Shown here: one piece after another, positions 1 through 8,855 of the stretch
Layout of the letters: each line of letters opens with the position of its first letter
How positions within the stretch are numbered: the first letter of the stretch is position 1
Assembly (NCBI GenBank): GCA_002429455.1
Contig: DIZU01000018.1
Span: 4,799-22,650 of the forward strand
DNA length: 17,852 nucleotides
Reading direction: 5' to 3'
Source: Methylotenera sp. UBA6020
GTDB lineage: Bacteria; Pseudomonadota; Gammaproteobacteria; Burkholderiales; Methylophilaceae
Program-made: the position numbers and the translations under genes
Notes under the pieces: model-generated
Seen by the model: only the letters and a program-made list of their open reading frames with translations
Told to the model about the DNA's origin: nothing
The model's database searches: none

Positions 1-1342
1 TAGGTTTAGTTGCCTGGTCAGACTTGTTGCCCAACAGTTTGTTGAGGTTAAGTTTGTCGGCATTGAGGTTGAATTTGATGCTAGGTTTTTTGAAGCTAGC
101 GACTGCAACATCACCGTTGAGCTTGGTTTCATCAATGTTTAAGCTAAAGTTACTGTTAGCCTGCTCGTTTTTGATATCGGTATGCGCGGCTAAATTGAAG
201 CTACCCTGCATGCTGCCATTGGGTAATGCCGGATCTTTAATCTCCAAGTTGCCAACTAGTTTTGGTAAGTCAAAAATCAAGCTTTCAAGGTTGCCTTTAA
301 ATGGTGAGGAAAACTTGCCATTGATCGTGCGTTTACCTTGTACACCAGAAATATCTCCGGTGATACCGCTGCTTTGCAATGCTTTGGGTGAGCCTTTGAT
401 GTCGGCCAATATCAAATTGGCTTTAAAGGTATCGCCAGCTTTTTCTTGTACCAAACTCAATGTGGTTTTTTGACTGGTGACTTCATCTTTTTGTGCTTTC
501 AATTCAGGCGCACTTAAAGCTATGGTAAGTTTTGCACCGCTAAACTGACCTGAAGCCGTTAGCTTTAAGCCGTCAATTAAAAATTCTTTGGTATCAGGTT
601 TTGCATCAATGTCGCCGCTGGCCGTAATCTTGACGTCTTTGCCACCGAGTAAATCACCTTTAATTACAGCATCTAAACCTTTAGCCACAAAGTGCTTGGT
701 TTCTGGATCCACTAAAAAGTTACCTTTTAGTTTGACCTTTGCAGCAACTGCCGGCTGGTTCGCCGTGATAGAAAAATCCGTGTCTAAATCAACCGGCTCG
801 GCCAAGGCGATGTGGCCAGATTTCAGGTTAAATTTAGAGATGTTGTATTTAGCGCCAGAGGCTTCATCGCTATAGTTGGCGACAGAGTTGGTGATTTTGA
901 CGCCATCGATATCAAATTTGATGTCTGGAGATTCTTCATCGTCTTTACTGAGTAAATCATCAAAATTGGTGCTGCCATCTTTATATTTCACAATGTTGGC
1001 GCGGGCGCCATCAATGTAAACGGTATCTACAATCAATTGTTTTCTGAGCAAAGGCAATAATGCCAGCGATACTTTAACGCTCTCTACCGCTGCAAATTCA
1101 GCGCTGTTTTTATGTTCTGAAAGTGAAACTTTGCCTAAGTTAGCGCCAATTTTTGGCCAAAAAGCGAGTTTGATGTCACCATCCAGTTTTAATGTTCGGT
1201 CTTTTTTAGCCTGCACCAAATCAATAATTTGTTGTTTGTAATCGTTGGGATTGAATGTGGTGGCCACGATGGCGACCAAAATCAATGCCAGGCTGATTAA
1301 GCTGCCTAAGCCAATTGCAGAATATTTAAGGAGTTTTTTCAT
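1..1342 (-). CDS. asmA: AsmA family envelope protein (partial, 3' end outside window)
   Basis: The reading frame is open from an ATG at 1342 to the left edge (447 codons, no stop), so the C-terminus is missing. The protein opens with MKKLLKY followed by a hydrophobic signal-anchor at about residues 8-29. Right after it comes FNPNDYK, the signature seen just after the membrane anchor of AsmA proteins. The rest is a long run of beta-type sequence rich in K, D, N and G, with recurrent DGxK and KFxL patterns, as expected for the periplasmic repeating-beta-groove domain. AsmA-like proteins sit in the inner membrane with the bulk in the periplasm and are linked to outer-membrane biogenesis and phospholipid transport between membranes. 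That role is known for the family, not shown here. Upstream of the ATG is only a weak GAGAG-type ribosome binding site. The preceding gene (exoD-like) ends 118 bases upstream, so a separate promoter is likely. The family call is firm; which AsmA paralogue it is cannot be decided. Confidence 0.85.
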   Translation of the reverse strand, partial: MKKLLKYSAIGLGSLISLALILVAIVATTFNPNDYKQQIIDLVQAKKDRTLKLDGDIKLAFWPKIGANLGKVSLSEHKNSAEFAAVESVKVSLALLPLLRKQLIVDTVYIDGARANIVKYKDGSTNFDDLLSKDDEESPDIKFDIDGVKITNSVANYSDEASGAKYNISKFNLKSGHIALAEPVDLDTDFSITANQPAVAAKVKLKGNFLVDPETKHFVAKGLDAVIKGDLLGGKDVKITASGDIDAKPDTKEFLIDGLKLTASGQFSGAKLTIALSAPELKAQKDEVTSQKTTLSLVQEKAGDTFKANLILADIKGSPKALQSSGITGDISGVQGKRTINGKFSSPFKGNLESLIFDLPKLVGNLEIKDPALPNGSMQGSFNLAAHTDIKNEQANSNFSLNIDETKLNGDVAVASFKKPSIKFNLNADKLNLNKLLGNKSDQATKP

Positions 1343-1460
1343 GATGACTCTCACAACAAAGTTTGCAAAATCTTAACACTTTTCCGAGTCTAGCATTACT
1401 AAAGCCTACGGGTATGTACGCTAGGCATGTTAACGGCGTGATACGAATGCTATGGGACGA

Positions 1461-2093
1461 TTATGTCCAAAAAAAGTGGCTAAGCGCTGCCGCACCAAAT
1501 TTCCACACCACATAAATCAACAGGCTGTAAAAAACCACAGTTAATAGCAAACATAGCAAGGCAAAAATCGCCATCAAGCCATCATGTTCAATGTCGCCTG
1601 TGCAATAAAACAATACCGCCAGGCTGGGAAACAGGTTTTTGAATGGCACGATGCCGCCCAATGGAATAGCCACTAATACGCCGACCGCCATAAAAATAAA
1701 GCCACCTAGTTGTTGACCTAACTTGCCTTCAACTAAAAAGCTCAAACGCGGCTTGGTAAAGCGACGACAAAAACCGATGATGCTTAGACAAGTTTTCACT
1801 AAGCCTTGTCGCATGCGCAAGCTTAAAGTTACCGCTCGAATTTTTGGTGGCAAAACCAAAGCTTGCTCACCCTTATATAGCTGTAAGCCGAGGGCAATGA
1901 AAGCGGCGCTGCCAATAAGCGCAAAAAAACCTAAAGGTATCGGTTGTAAAAAAGGTAAAACTGCAAGCGTGGCGGTGAAGGTGTAGGCTTGATGATCCAG
2001 CTTATCCATCGCCTCGCCAAAGGCCAATGGTTCAGTTGCCGCTGGTGCTGCGAATAAGTTAAGCGTCGTTACTAAGTCATCATACCGGTTCAT
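1461..2093 (-). CDS. ExoD-like (exopolysaccharide synthesis ExoD family) membrane protein
   Basis: This is a 210-residue protein with about four hydrophobic segments: residues 37-70, 132-152 (containing VLVAIPLGG), 155-165 and 173-200. The pattern of a proline-rich first segment (LPFLQPIPLG), a middle cytoplasmic stretch rich in R and K, a GG..PF.N.FPSLAV segment and a late DG motif (HDGL) resembles the ExoD family. ExoD was named from a Rhizobium exopolysaccharide and alkali-tolerance phenotype; its biochemical role is unknown. The start at 2093 is well supported by ACGAGG five bases before the ATG. It follows uppP by only 12 bases on the same strand, so the two are very likely co-transcribed, and both then concern the envelope or polysaccharide side of the cell. 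The family assignment rests on pattern memory and is less certain than that of its neighbours. Confidence 0.68.
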   Translation of the reverse strand: MNRYDDLVTTLNLFAAPAATEPLAFGEAMDKLDHQAYTFTATLAVLPFLQPIPLGFFALIGSAAFIALGLQLYKGEQALVLPPKIRAVTLSLRMRQGLVKTCLSIIGFCRRFTKPRLSFLVEGKLGQQLGGFIFMAVGVLVAIPLGGIVPFKNLFPSLAVLFYCTGDIEHDGLMAIFALLCLLLTVVFYSLLIYVVWKFGAAALSHFFWT

Positions 2094-2105
2094 AAGAACC
2101 TCGTT

Positions 2106-2984
2106 TTATAGCGCCCAAAAATACACCAGTACGATTGCGCCAAACACAATGCGGTACCAAGCGAACACTTTGAAGTCATGCGTGGCGACAAAGCGTAGCA
2201 GCATTTTAATTACGATCAAGGCCGATATAAATGCGGTGATAAATCCAACAGCAAACATCGCCAGGTCGTCTATTGCCAACAGCCGCCAGTTTTTGAGCAG
2301 ATCATACCCGGTCGCGGCAAACATGATTGGTATCGCCAAAAAGAACGAAAACTCGGTAGCTATTTGACGGTTAAGGCCAAATACCATACCACCCAAAATG
2401 GTCGCACCGGCGCGTGAAACGCCCGGAATCAGCGCCAGCGATTGGGCAAAGCCAATTTGGATCGCTTGTTTTCTCGTGATATTGTCGATGTGATTGGTAC
2501 TAGTGTTAATCCCCGCTTCGGTATAACTGGTGCTAGCATTTAACGATTTATTTTCTATGAATAAAATAACAAAGCCGCCCACTATCAGGGCTATTGCAAC
2601 CGTTAGAGGAGAGAATAAATAGGCTTTAATTGCATCATGAAAAGCCAAGCCTAGCAAAGCGGCAGGCAAAAAAGCTAATGACAAATTGATGACAAATTTA
2701 TATGCGTTAGATTGCTGGCTAGTTTGGTTGGAATGTCCCGGATTTGTAAGGTACGGACATGCAAGATCTAGTGCAGTTTTCATTAACTTTTTTCTATACT
2801 CCCAGCACACCGCTAAAATGGCCGCCAGTTGAATGACAATTTCAAAGACTTTACCTTTGTCATCGTTAAAATTAAGTAAATCACCGGCAATAATTAAATG
2901 CCCGGTACTGCTAATAGGTAAAAATTCGGTTACCCCTTCTACTAAACCAAGTATGAGGGCTTTAAGCAATAGTATTATATCCAT
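2106..2984 (-). CDS. uppP: Undecaprenyl-diphosphatase UppP (BacA)
   Basis: This enzyme hydrolyses undecaprenyl diphosphate to the monophosphate, recycling the lipid carrier for peptidoglycan and other wall polymers. It is an integral inner-membrane protein with its active site toward the periplasm. Both family motifs are intact. Near the N-terminus is EGVTEFLPISSTGHL, with E16, E20, S26 and H29 matching the catalytic Glu/Glu/Ser/His set. PGVSRAGATI carries the essential Arg at R191. At 292 residues it is slightly longer than the E. coli enzyme (273). The extra length lies in two polar loops, about residues 76-95 and 146-170. It starts a two-gene unit with the downstream ExoD-like gene. The ATG at 2984 has only a weak purine tract before it. 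High expression of this family is known to give bacitracin resistance. Confidence 0.95.
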   Translation of the reverse strand: MDIILLLKALILGLVEGVTEFLPISSTGHLIIAGDLLNFNDDKGKVFEIVIQLAAILAVCWEYRKKLMKTALDLACPYLTNPGHSNQTSQQSNAYKFVINLSLAFLPAALLGLAFHDAIKAYLFSPLTVAIALIVGGFVILFIENKSLNASTSYTEAGINTSTNHIDNITRKQAIQIGFAQSLALIPGVSRAGATILGGMVFGLNRQIATEFSFFLAIPIMFAATGYDLLKNWRLLAIDDLAMFAVGFITAFISALIVIKMLLRFVATHDFKVFAWYRIVFGAIVLVYFWAL

Positions 2985-3033
2985 GGAGTCACTTTATCAG
3001 GTTTGGTCTTTTTATCAGGGCTGTAAAATCAAA

Positions 3034-3053
3034 AAGGGCGATTAATCGCCCTT
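3034..3053 (-). terminator. Intrinsic terminator after the YidB-like gene
   Basis: A perfect 20-bp palindrome (AAGGGCGATT/AATCGCCCTT) lies 20 bases past the stop of the YidB-like gene. On the minus strand its 3' arm runs straight into TTTTTGATTTT, giving a GC-rich stem plus U-tract. It separates that gene from uppP, which must therefore have its own promoter in the roughly 50 bases before its ATG; no convincing -35/-10 pair is visible there. Confidence 0.85.
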
Positions 3054-3073
3054 CTCTGCATCTTACACAAAGA

Positions 3074-3463
3074 TTATTTCAGCATACTTAAAAGTGTACC
3101 GAGTAGGTTGCCGGAATCGGCCGGTACTTCGCCATTTGGGGTCATTTTATCGACCATGTTAGGTAAATGCTGGGCAATTTGGCCGCTTAATATTTCAGGC
3201 GTAATGCCAAATTTTGCCGCCATCTCAGCAATTGCGCCGCTACCTAATACGCTGGAAATTTGATCCGCCGAAATAGTTAAGTTTTCACCTTTGCCAACCC
3301 ATGATGCGGCTTGCTCAGCAAGGCCGCCATCTTTGAGTTTTTCTAAAATGCCGCTTAAGCCGCCATTTTGGTTAAACAGCTCCATAGCGACTTGTGCCAT
3401 TCTGCCTTGTTCGCTGTCTAGTTTGCCTAAAACTGCACCAGCTAAGTTATCAAATAAACCCAT
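3074..3463 (-). CDS. YidB family protein (DUF937)
   Basis: This is a small soluble protein of 129 residues starting MGLFDNLAGAVLG, the typical opening of the YidB/DUF937 family. A glycine- and leucine-rich helical stretch follows (NGGLSGILEKLKDGGL, residues 33-48). Next is a segment with ADQISSVLGSGAIAEMAAKFG (about residues 66-86) and a C-terminal half with LPNMVDKMTPNGEVP. It has no signal peptide or membrane segment. The family has no established function; it is widespread in proteobacteria. The start at 3463 is supported by AAGGA six bases upstream. The preceding pseudouridine synthase gene stops 36 bases away on the same strand, so read-through transcription is possible, and a terminator follows. 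Confidence 0.85.
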   Translation of the reverse strand: MGLFDNLAGAVLGKLDSEQGRMAQVAMELFNQNGGLSGILEKLKDGGLAEQAASWVGKGENLTISADQISSVLGSGAIAEMAAKFGITPEILSGQIAQHLPNMVDKMTPNGEVPADSGNLLGTLLSMLK

Positions 3464-3499
3464 GATTAATCCTTAAAAATTGACACCGGAAATCATAAC

Positions 3500-4726
3500 T
3501 CAAAAACGTTCATTATTTCGCAAGTAACGCCACTGCCCTACCGGTAATTTACCTAAATTTACACTGCCGATACGAATGCGCTTTAAACCTACTACGTGCA
3601 ATCCTACCATCTCGCACATGCGGCGAATTTGGCGTTTTTTGCCTTCGCGCAACACAAAGCGTAGCTGATCTTCATTTTGCCAACTGACTTTGGCGGGCTT
3701 AAGTTTTACATCATCTAAACTTAAGCCATAATTGAGCAGCTTCATATTAGCTTCGCTTAAGTTTCCCTCTACACGCACCAGGTATTCTTTTTCTACAGTT
3801 GAATCTTCGCCAATCAAATGCCGCGCCACGCGGCCATCTTGAGTAAGCACTAACATTCCGGTGGAATCAATATCCAGGCGGCCTGCAGGCGCTAGGCCGT
3901 GCAGGAATCCGCGTTGAAATTGTTTAGGGTTATGTGTGTGCAGCTCCGGATCATCCGGCCATTGGTTGTCGGGATGAATTAATACAATCGCTGGCTGGTA
4001 GCCATCTTCTGCCTGTCCACTGACATAGCCCACCGGCTTGTGCAAAATAATCGTTACGTTTTCAGCCTGATGCTCTTGCGCATAGCTACTGATGATGATT
4101 TCAGCGTCCGGGTTAATGCGCGAGCCTAAGGTATCAATAATCACGCCATCCACTTTTACCCAGCCATTCACTATCCACTCATCCGCTTCACGACGCGAAC
4201 AAATCCCCAGTTCGGCCATGCGCTTAGACAGTCGTGGCAACTCAGGGTTGCTAGCCACAGGTTTGGAGGCAGCATAAGCTGCACGCGACTGATTCGATTC
4301 GCCAGCTTCAAAACCATCGCGCACCTTGCCGCCACGGCGTGGCGCTTGCCGGTATTGCGGTTCGTCACTTGTAAATCGTGTATTTGACGCTGGTCTACTG
4401 CGTTGCGGTCTGTCCGCTTGCCGGCCTTCAGGATTTCTAGGTTCAAATGACCCGGTTTCTGCTGGCTTTGCTTGTCTAGGTGCGTTTTCTGAAACTTCAG
4501 TTTGGCGCGGCTTCCCGTCAAACCGGTGATTACGCTGTCCGGTTTTTGCTGCAGGATTTGGTGCGGACTCTGGTCTTATTGGCTGCGACTCGTCTTTGGT
4601 CGGTATTATTGCTTTTGGTGGCGCTACGCTACGGTCACGCTGTGCAGCACCGGTGCGTCGCACAGGTGCTTTGGTAGCTTTAACATGCTCGCTATCGGGT
4701 TTTTTGCTGAGTTTAATGGTAGTCAA
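3500..4726 (-). CDS. RsuA/RluB/E/F family pseudouridine synthase, RluF-like, with long disordered N-terminus
   Basis: The enzyme isomerises uridine to pseudouridine in ribosomal RNA. Residues 1-160 are low-complexity, rich in P, R, K, Q and N, and look disordered. An S4 RNA-binding domain follows (about 165-212; RLSKRMAELGICSRREAD). The catalytic domain carries GRLDIDSTG with the catalytic Asp at D285, then EKEYLV and the C-terminal signature EGKKRQIRRMCE..G. The KRIRIGSVNLGKLPVGQWRYL ending resembles RluF (23S rRNA U2604) and RluB, so the exact target is uncertain. About 30 extra residues (242-275) are inserted between the LHKPVGYVSG motif and the catalytic motif. The start is TTG at 4726. 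An in-frame TGA lies at 4739-4741, no ATG or GTG precedes the S4 domain, and the first internal Met is residue 170. No Shine-Dalgarno sequence is visible, suggesting weak initiation or an unusual start such as ATT at 4729 or 4732. Confidence 0.88.
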   Translation of the reverse strand: MTTIKLSKKPDSEHVKATKAPVRRTGAAQRDRSVAPPKAIIPTKDESQPIRPESAPNPAAKTGQRNHRFDGKPRQTEVSENAPRQAKPAETGSFEPRNPEGRQADRPQRSRPASNTRFTSDEPQYRQAPRRGGKVRDGFEAGESNQSRAAYAASKPVASNPELPRLSKRMAELGICSRREADEWIVNGWVKVDGVIIDTLGSRINPDAEIIISSYAQEHQAENVTIILHKPVGYVSGQAEDGYQPAIVLIHPDNQWPDDPELHTHNPKQFQRGFLHGLAPAGRLDIDSTGMLVLTQDGRVARHLIGEDSTVEKEYLVRVEGNLSEANMKLLNYGLSLDDVKLKPAKVSWQNEDQLRFVLREGKKRQIRRMCEMVGLHVVGLKRIRIGSVNLGKLPVGQWRYLRNNERF

Positions 4727-4875
4727 AATAATCTGTATTCATATAATTTATAGGTCTATTTTAACAAAATAAAGCCACATGCTCTTAATTATTAAAGGCA
4801 TTTGACTGCTTAACTTAAGAAGTGGTTCTGTTTAAGTCGTATTTGGTAAAGCGCTCGCAGTAACCAGCGCGGCAA

Positions 4876-4907
4876 GAAAATAAAAAAGCAGGCGCTAGGC
4901 CTGCTTT
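4876..4907 (-). terminator. Intrinsic terminator of thiC
   Basis: On the minus strand the arms AAAGCAGGC and GCCTGCTTT form a 9-bp stem around a 5-base loop (CTAGC), followed by TTTTATTTT. The stem begins 23 bases after the thiC stop codon. This is a strong Rho-independent terminator that isolates thiC from the pseudouridine synthase gene. Confidence 0.92.
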
Positions 4908-4930
4908 CGGTATAACTTAATATTTACTAC

Positions 4931-6998
<2,068 letters not shown>

Positions 6999-7006
6999 AT
7001 GAACGA

Positions 7007-7035
7007 AAAATACGCTAAAGTAGCAATAAATGCAA
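7007..7035 (-). promoter_or_regulatory. Sigma70-type promoter of the thiC leader
   Basis: On the minus strand, -35 TTGCAT (7030-7035) and -10 TATTTT (7007-7012) are separated by exactly 17 bases. The predicted transcription start is around 7000, two bases before the first paired base of the TPP aptamer. That agreement supports the call. Confidence 0.75.
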
Positions 7036-7236
7036 GCGTTTATCTGTATAAATGTTCAACATAAACACCCGAAATAAATTGCTAAACTGAGTGTTTTCAT
7101 GCGGTTATGCATAGCTGGCCATAAGATGCGCTCTAAACAAGATAATTCGCTATTGGTTCTATTGAAATTTTTTTGTTAAACTAGATTTCATGGAAAAACT
7201 ATAAAAAAGTAACTTAACTTTTGCATTGGTCAATTT
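7036..7236. other. AT-rich intergenic region upstream of thiC promoter
   Basis: No gene is supported here. It separates the leftward thiC promoter from the rightward small ORF. A weak rightward promoter is possible (TTGGTT, 17-base spacer, TTAAAC at about 7145-7173), but neither hexamer is strong. A TAACTTAAC element lies at 7210-7218; the same nonamer occurs twice in the tetR control region. Confidence 0.35.
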
Positions 7237-7383
7237 ATGGCATTGATGACCTATCTGCTGTACTACGTGGTTGCGATTACTGCGCTTTTCTTTCATTTCA
7301 CAGGGCATTTGGCGCGTTGGGGTATGGAATGGGTTATATTGGCTCTCGCCATCACGGTGTTTCCAGTGGTGCTGTACTTATAA
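7237..7383 (+). CDS. Possible 48-residue two-helix membrane peptide
   Basis: ATG at 7237 opens 48 codons ending in TAA at 7381-7383. The product is strongly hydrophobic. One predicted membrane helix spans about residues 4-21 (starting MTYLLYYVVAITALFF). A short polar turn with H24, R27 and W28 follows, and a second helix spans about residues 31-48 (EWVILALAITVFPVVLYL). The regular membrane-protein composition and mostly G/C third codon positions make this frame more convincing than the overlapping frame that starts at TTG 7221. No Shine-Dalgarno is visible. A second in-frame ATG is at 7246. I do not recognise the family. It is followed 210 bases later by another unrecognised membrane gene on the same strand. 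It could still be chance. Confidence 0.4.
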   Translation: MALMTYLLYYVVAITALFFHFTGHLARWGMEWVILALAITVFPVVLYL

Positions 7384-7463
7384 TGTTGGCCTTATTTATT
7401 AAAATTTCGCGTGACTTTTTGGTTACGGGTTAGCGATTCTTGTTATTCACCAGATATAGCCAC

Positions 7464-7539
7464 GTTAGGCGCTGACCTAACTTAATCCGTAGACCTTAAT
7501 TTAGGCCATATACGGGCTTCTAAATTTGTATTTGGCCTA
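7464..7539. repeat. Two adjacent inverted repeats upstream of the duplicated-module membrane gene
   Basis: The first is GTTAGG (7464-7469) and CCTAAC (7476-7481) around a 6-base loop. The second pairs TAGGCCATATAC (7502-7513) with GTATTTGGCCTA (7528-7539), 11 of 12 positions matching, around a 14-base loop. Neither has a clean U-tract. They may end the small upstream ORF's transcript or be protein-binding sites for the gene at 7594; the sequence does not decide. Confidence 0.4.
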
Positions 7540-7593
7540 TTTAATAGTTACCGTGGTTTCAATGATAGAAAACTTAATGTTTAGGTATACCGC

Positions 7594-7986
7594 ATGGAAT
7601 TGCATTACAAAACAAAGTTAAAAACATTTTTCGCCTTTTTGGTAATAGCCAACACATTATTGTTTTTGGTGATGGCTTATTGTCACTGGCTAAGCACCGA
7701 TCCAAAATCTGCGGTATTCGTAGATTTTTGGGGCAGATTTACCGTGTATTCACTGTGGTTTATTGGTTTTGCGCTCTATGTTAAATATCTTTCGCCTGTA
7801 AAGCCGTTAAGAAATCTTGTGTTGTTTTTGATCTGCCTCAATATCCCGTTATTTTTGTTGTTGGCGTACTTCGATAAAGTCAGCAATACCCCTGACACGA
7901 TAGTATTCGTGGATTTTTGGGGCAGAATCACCGTATATTCGTTATGGTTTATTTGCTACGAGGCCTACCGAAAGTATGTGCAGTAA
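7594..7986 (+). CDS. Unknown four-helix membrane protein made of two duplicated 63-residue modules
   Basis: The 130-residue product is not a family I recognise. It has four hydrophobic segments (about 12-29, 49-66, 75-92 and 112-129) and is an internal duplication with a period of 63 residues. Residues 41-57 and 104-120 read VFVDFWGR-x-TVYSLWFI in both copies, with 16 of 17 identical. N20/N83 and A28-Y29/A91-Y92 also align. At the DNA level the matching blocks begin at 7714 and 7903, 189 bases apart, with mostly synonymous differences. Positive residues at 6-10, 64-73 and 126-127 suggest that N-terminus, centre and C-terminus face the cytoplasm, placing both DFWGR loops on the periplasmic side (inference). 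The ATG has only AGG about 10 bases upstream. It stands alone, with an inverted repeat after the stop. No catalytic motif is evident. Confidence 0.75.
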   Translation: MELHYKTKLKTFFAFLVIANTLLFLVMAYCHWLSTDPKSAVFVDFWGRFTVYSLWFIGFALYVKYLSPVKPLRNLVLFLICLNIPLFLLLAYFDKVSNTPDTIVFVDFWGRITVYSLWFICYEAYRKYVQ

Positions 7987-8012
7987 ACACCCGTTACACT
8001 AGATTCGTGCAT

Positions 8013-8045
8013 TAGACTTCACACAAACATTGCTTGTGAAGTCTA
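8013..8045. terminator. Perfect 11-bp hairpin after the duplicated-module gene
   Basis: TAGACTTCACA (8013-8023) and TGTGAAGTCTA (8035-8045) are perfect inverted arms around an 11-base loop, 26 bases past the stop codon. Position suggests a transcript end, possibly for both directions, but no U-run follows on either strand, so an intrinsic terminator is not proven. The remainder of 8046-8160 holds nothing I can name. Confidence 0.4.
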
Positions 8046-8164
8046 TGTATTCTGAAATCCAGATCTCTTAAAACTCAAGCCTAATATTCAGCCGCTTAAT
8101 TCTCTATAAGCTATGACGCCACATATAAAAAGTGACGTTCGATTATCTAGTCAGCTTTACTTAC

Positions 8165-8200
8165 TAACTTAACAGTGTTAACTTAACGTTGTTAAGTTAA
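8165..8200. promoter_or_regulatory. TetR-type operator array overlapping the tetR promoter
   Basis: A perfect palindrome with 10-bp arms, TTAACTTAAC (8178-8187) and GTTAAGTTAA (8191-8200) around GTT, is centred 25 bases before the tetR ATG. It overlaps a second, shorter palindrome, TTAAC-AGT-GTTAA (8169-8181). TAACTTAAC occurs twice here, at 8165 and 8179, 14 bases apart. Candidate core promoter hexamers (TTAACA at 8169, TATATT at 8204) lie within or next to the array, so bound repressor would block transcription. Autoregulation of the tetR-adaptor-pump operon is the likely role; binding is inferred from position and symmetry. Confidence 0.7.
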
Positions 8201-8213
8201 ACTTATATTTGCG

Positions 8214-8855
8214 ATGCCGCCTAAAATTAAATCACTAGAAGACCGTGAAAAACTGCGCACCAGCATATTGGATGCTGCACGTACGCTATTTGTAGCGCGT
8301 GGCATCGAGGCTGTTTCCATGCGGGAGATAGCAAAAAAAATCAATTATTCGGCCACCACTTTATATCATCACTTTGCCGATAAAGAGGCGTTGCTACAGG
8401 CGGTGTGTGATGAAGATTTTTTAGCGCTCGCCAGTGGCATACGCGAGATTATGCAAATACCTGATTTAATTATGCGGATTCAGGCCTTGAGTAAAGGCTA
8501 TGCCATGTTTGCGCTACAACATCCTAATCATTATCGCCTCATGTTCATGACACCACGCACGCCGTGTAATTTAGATATCACCAAAATTCAGCAAGGAAAC
8601 ACCGAGCAAGACGCTTATGCCCAATTGAAGTTAGTGGTGCAAGAGGCTTTTGACGCTGACTTATTCAAGCCAGAGCTCATCGACTATGAGCTTATTGCCC
8701 AGACTTTATGGGCAAGTACGCATGGCGTGTGTTCACTTGAAATTGCGCTGGGTCATGAGACTTGGATTCACTGGGCAGACGTAGGGGCGCGTTTGAATTT
8801 AATGCAAAGTGCAATTTTACGTGGTCTGCTACGTCATCATGAAAGTCTGAATTAA
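8214..8855 (+). CDS. TetR family transcriptional repressor of the adjacent RND pump
   Basis: This 213-residue protein has the TetR DNA-binding domain at about residues 11-61. The helix-turn-helix runs from VSMREIAKKINYS through the classic TTLYHHFADKEALL. The C-terminal ligand-binding half contains YAMFALQHPNHYRLMFM, matching the WHG-type C-terminal domain common in this family. It is the first gene of an operon with the adaptor and pump; its TAA is immediately followed by the adaptor ATG. In most such operons the repressor releases DNA when it binds a pump substrate (family knowledge). The ATG at 8214 is the only reasonable start, since an in-frame TAA lies at 8193 and the DNA-binding domain begins soon after. 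No Shine-Dalgarno precedes it. With a promoter inside the operator array the leader would be very short, so translation may be leaderless or weak. Confidence 0.93.
   Translation: MPPKIKSLEDREKLRTSILDAARTLFVARGIEAVSMREIAKKINYSATTLYHHFADKEALLQAVCDEDFLALASGIREIMQIPDLIMRIQALSKGYAMFALQHPNHYRLMFMTPRTPCNLDITKIQQGNTEQDAYAQLKLVVQEAFDADLFKPELIDYELIAQTLWASTHGVCSLEIALGHETWIHWADVGARLNLMQSAILRGLLRHHESLN

Noticed and set aside
24..875. Plus-strand open frames of 149 and 95 codons (24-473 and 588-875)
   Set aside because: They lie wholly antisense to the asmA frame, which has a start, signal-anchor and family signature; the plus-strand translations are low-complexity L/S/K/P-rich shadows.
4171..4521. 116-codon minus-strand frame inside the pseudouridine synthase gene
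   Set aside because: It overlaps the disordered N-terminal coding region in another frame, has no recognisable domain and is best explained by the biased composition there.
7221..7433. 70-codon frame starting with TTG
   Set aside because: It overlaps the 48-codon ATG frame, which has a much more coherent two-helix product; this one mixes residues without pattern.
7000..8213. Mobile element or genomic island boundary in the gene-poor stretch
   Set aside because: No transposase or integrase frame, no long terminal inverted repeats, no tRNA attachment site and no target duplication are visible.
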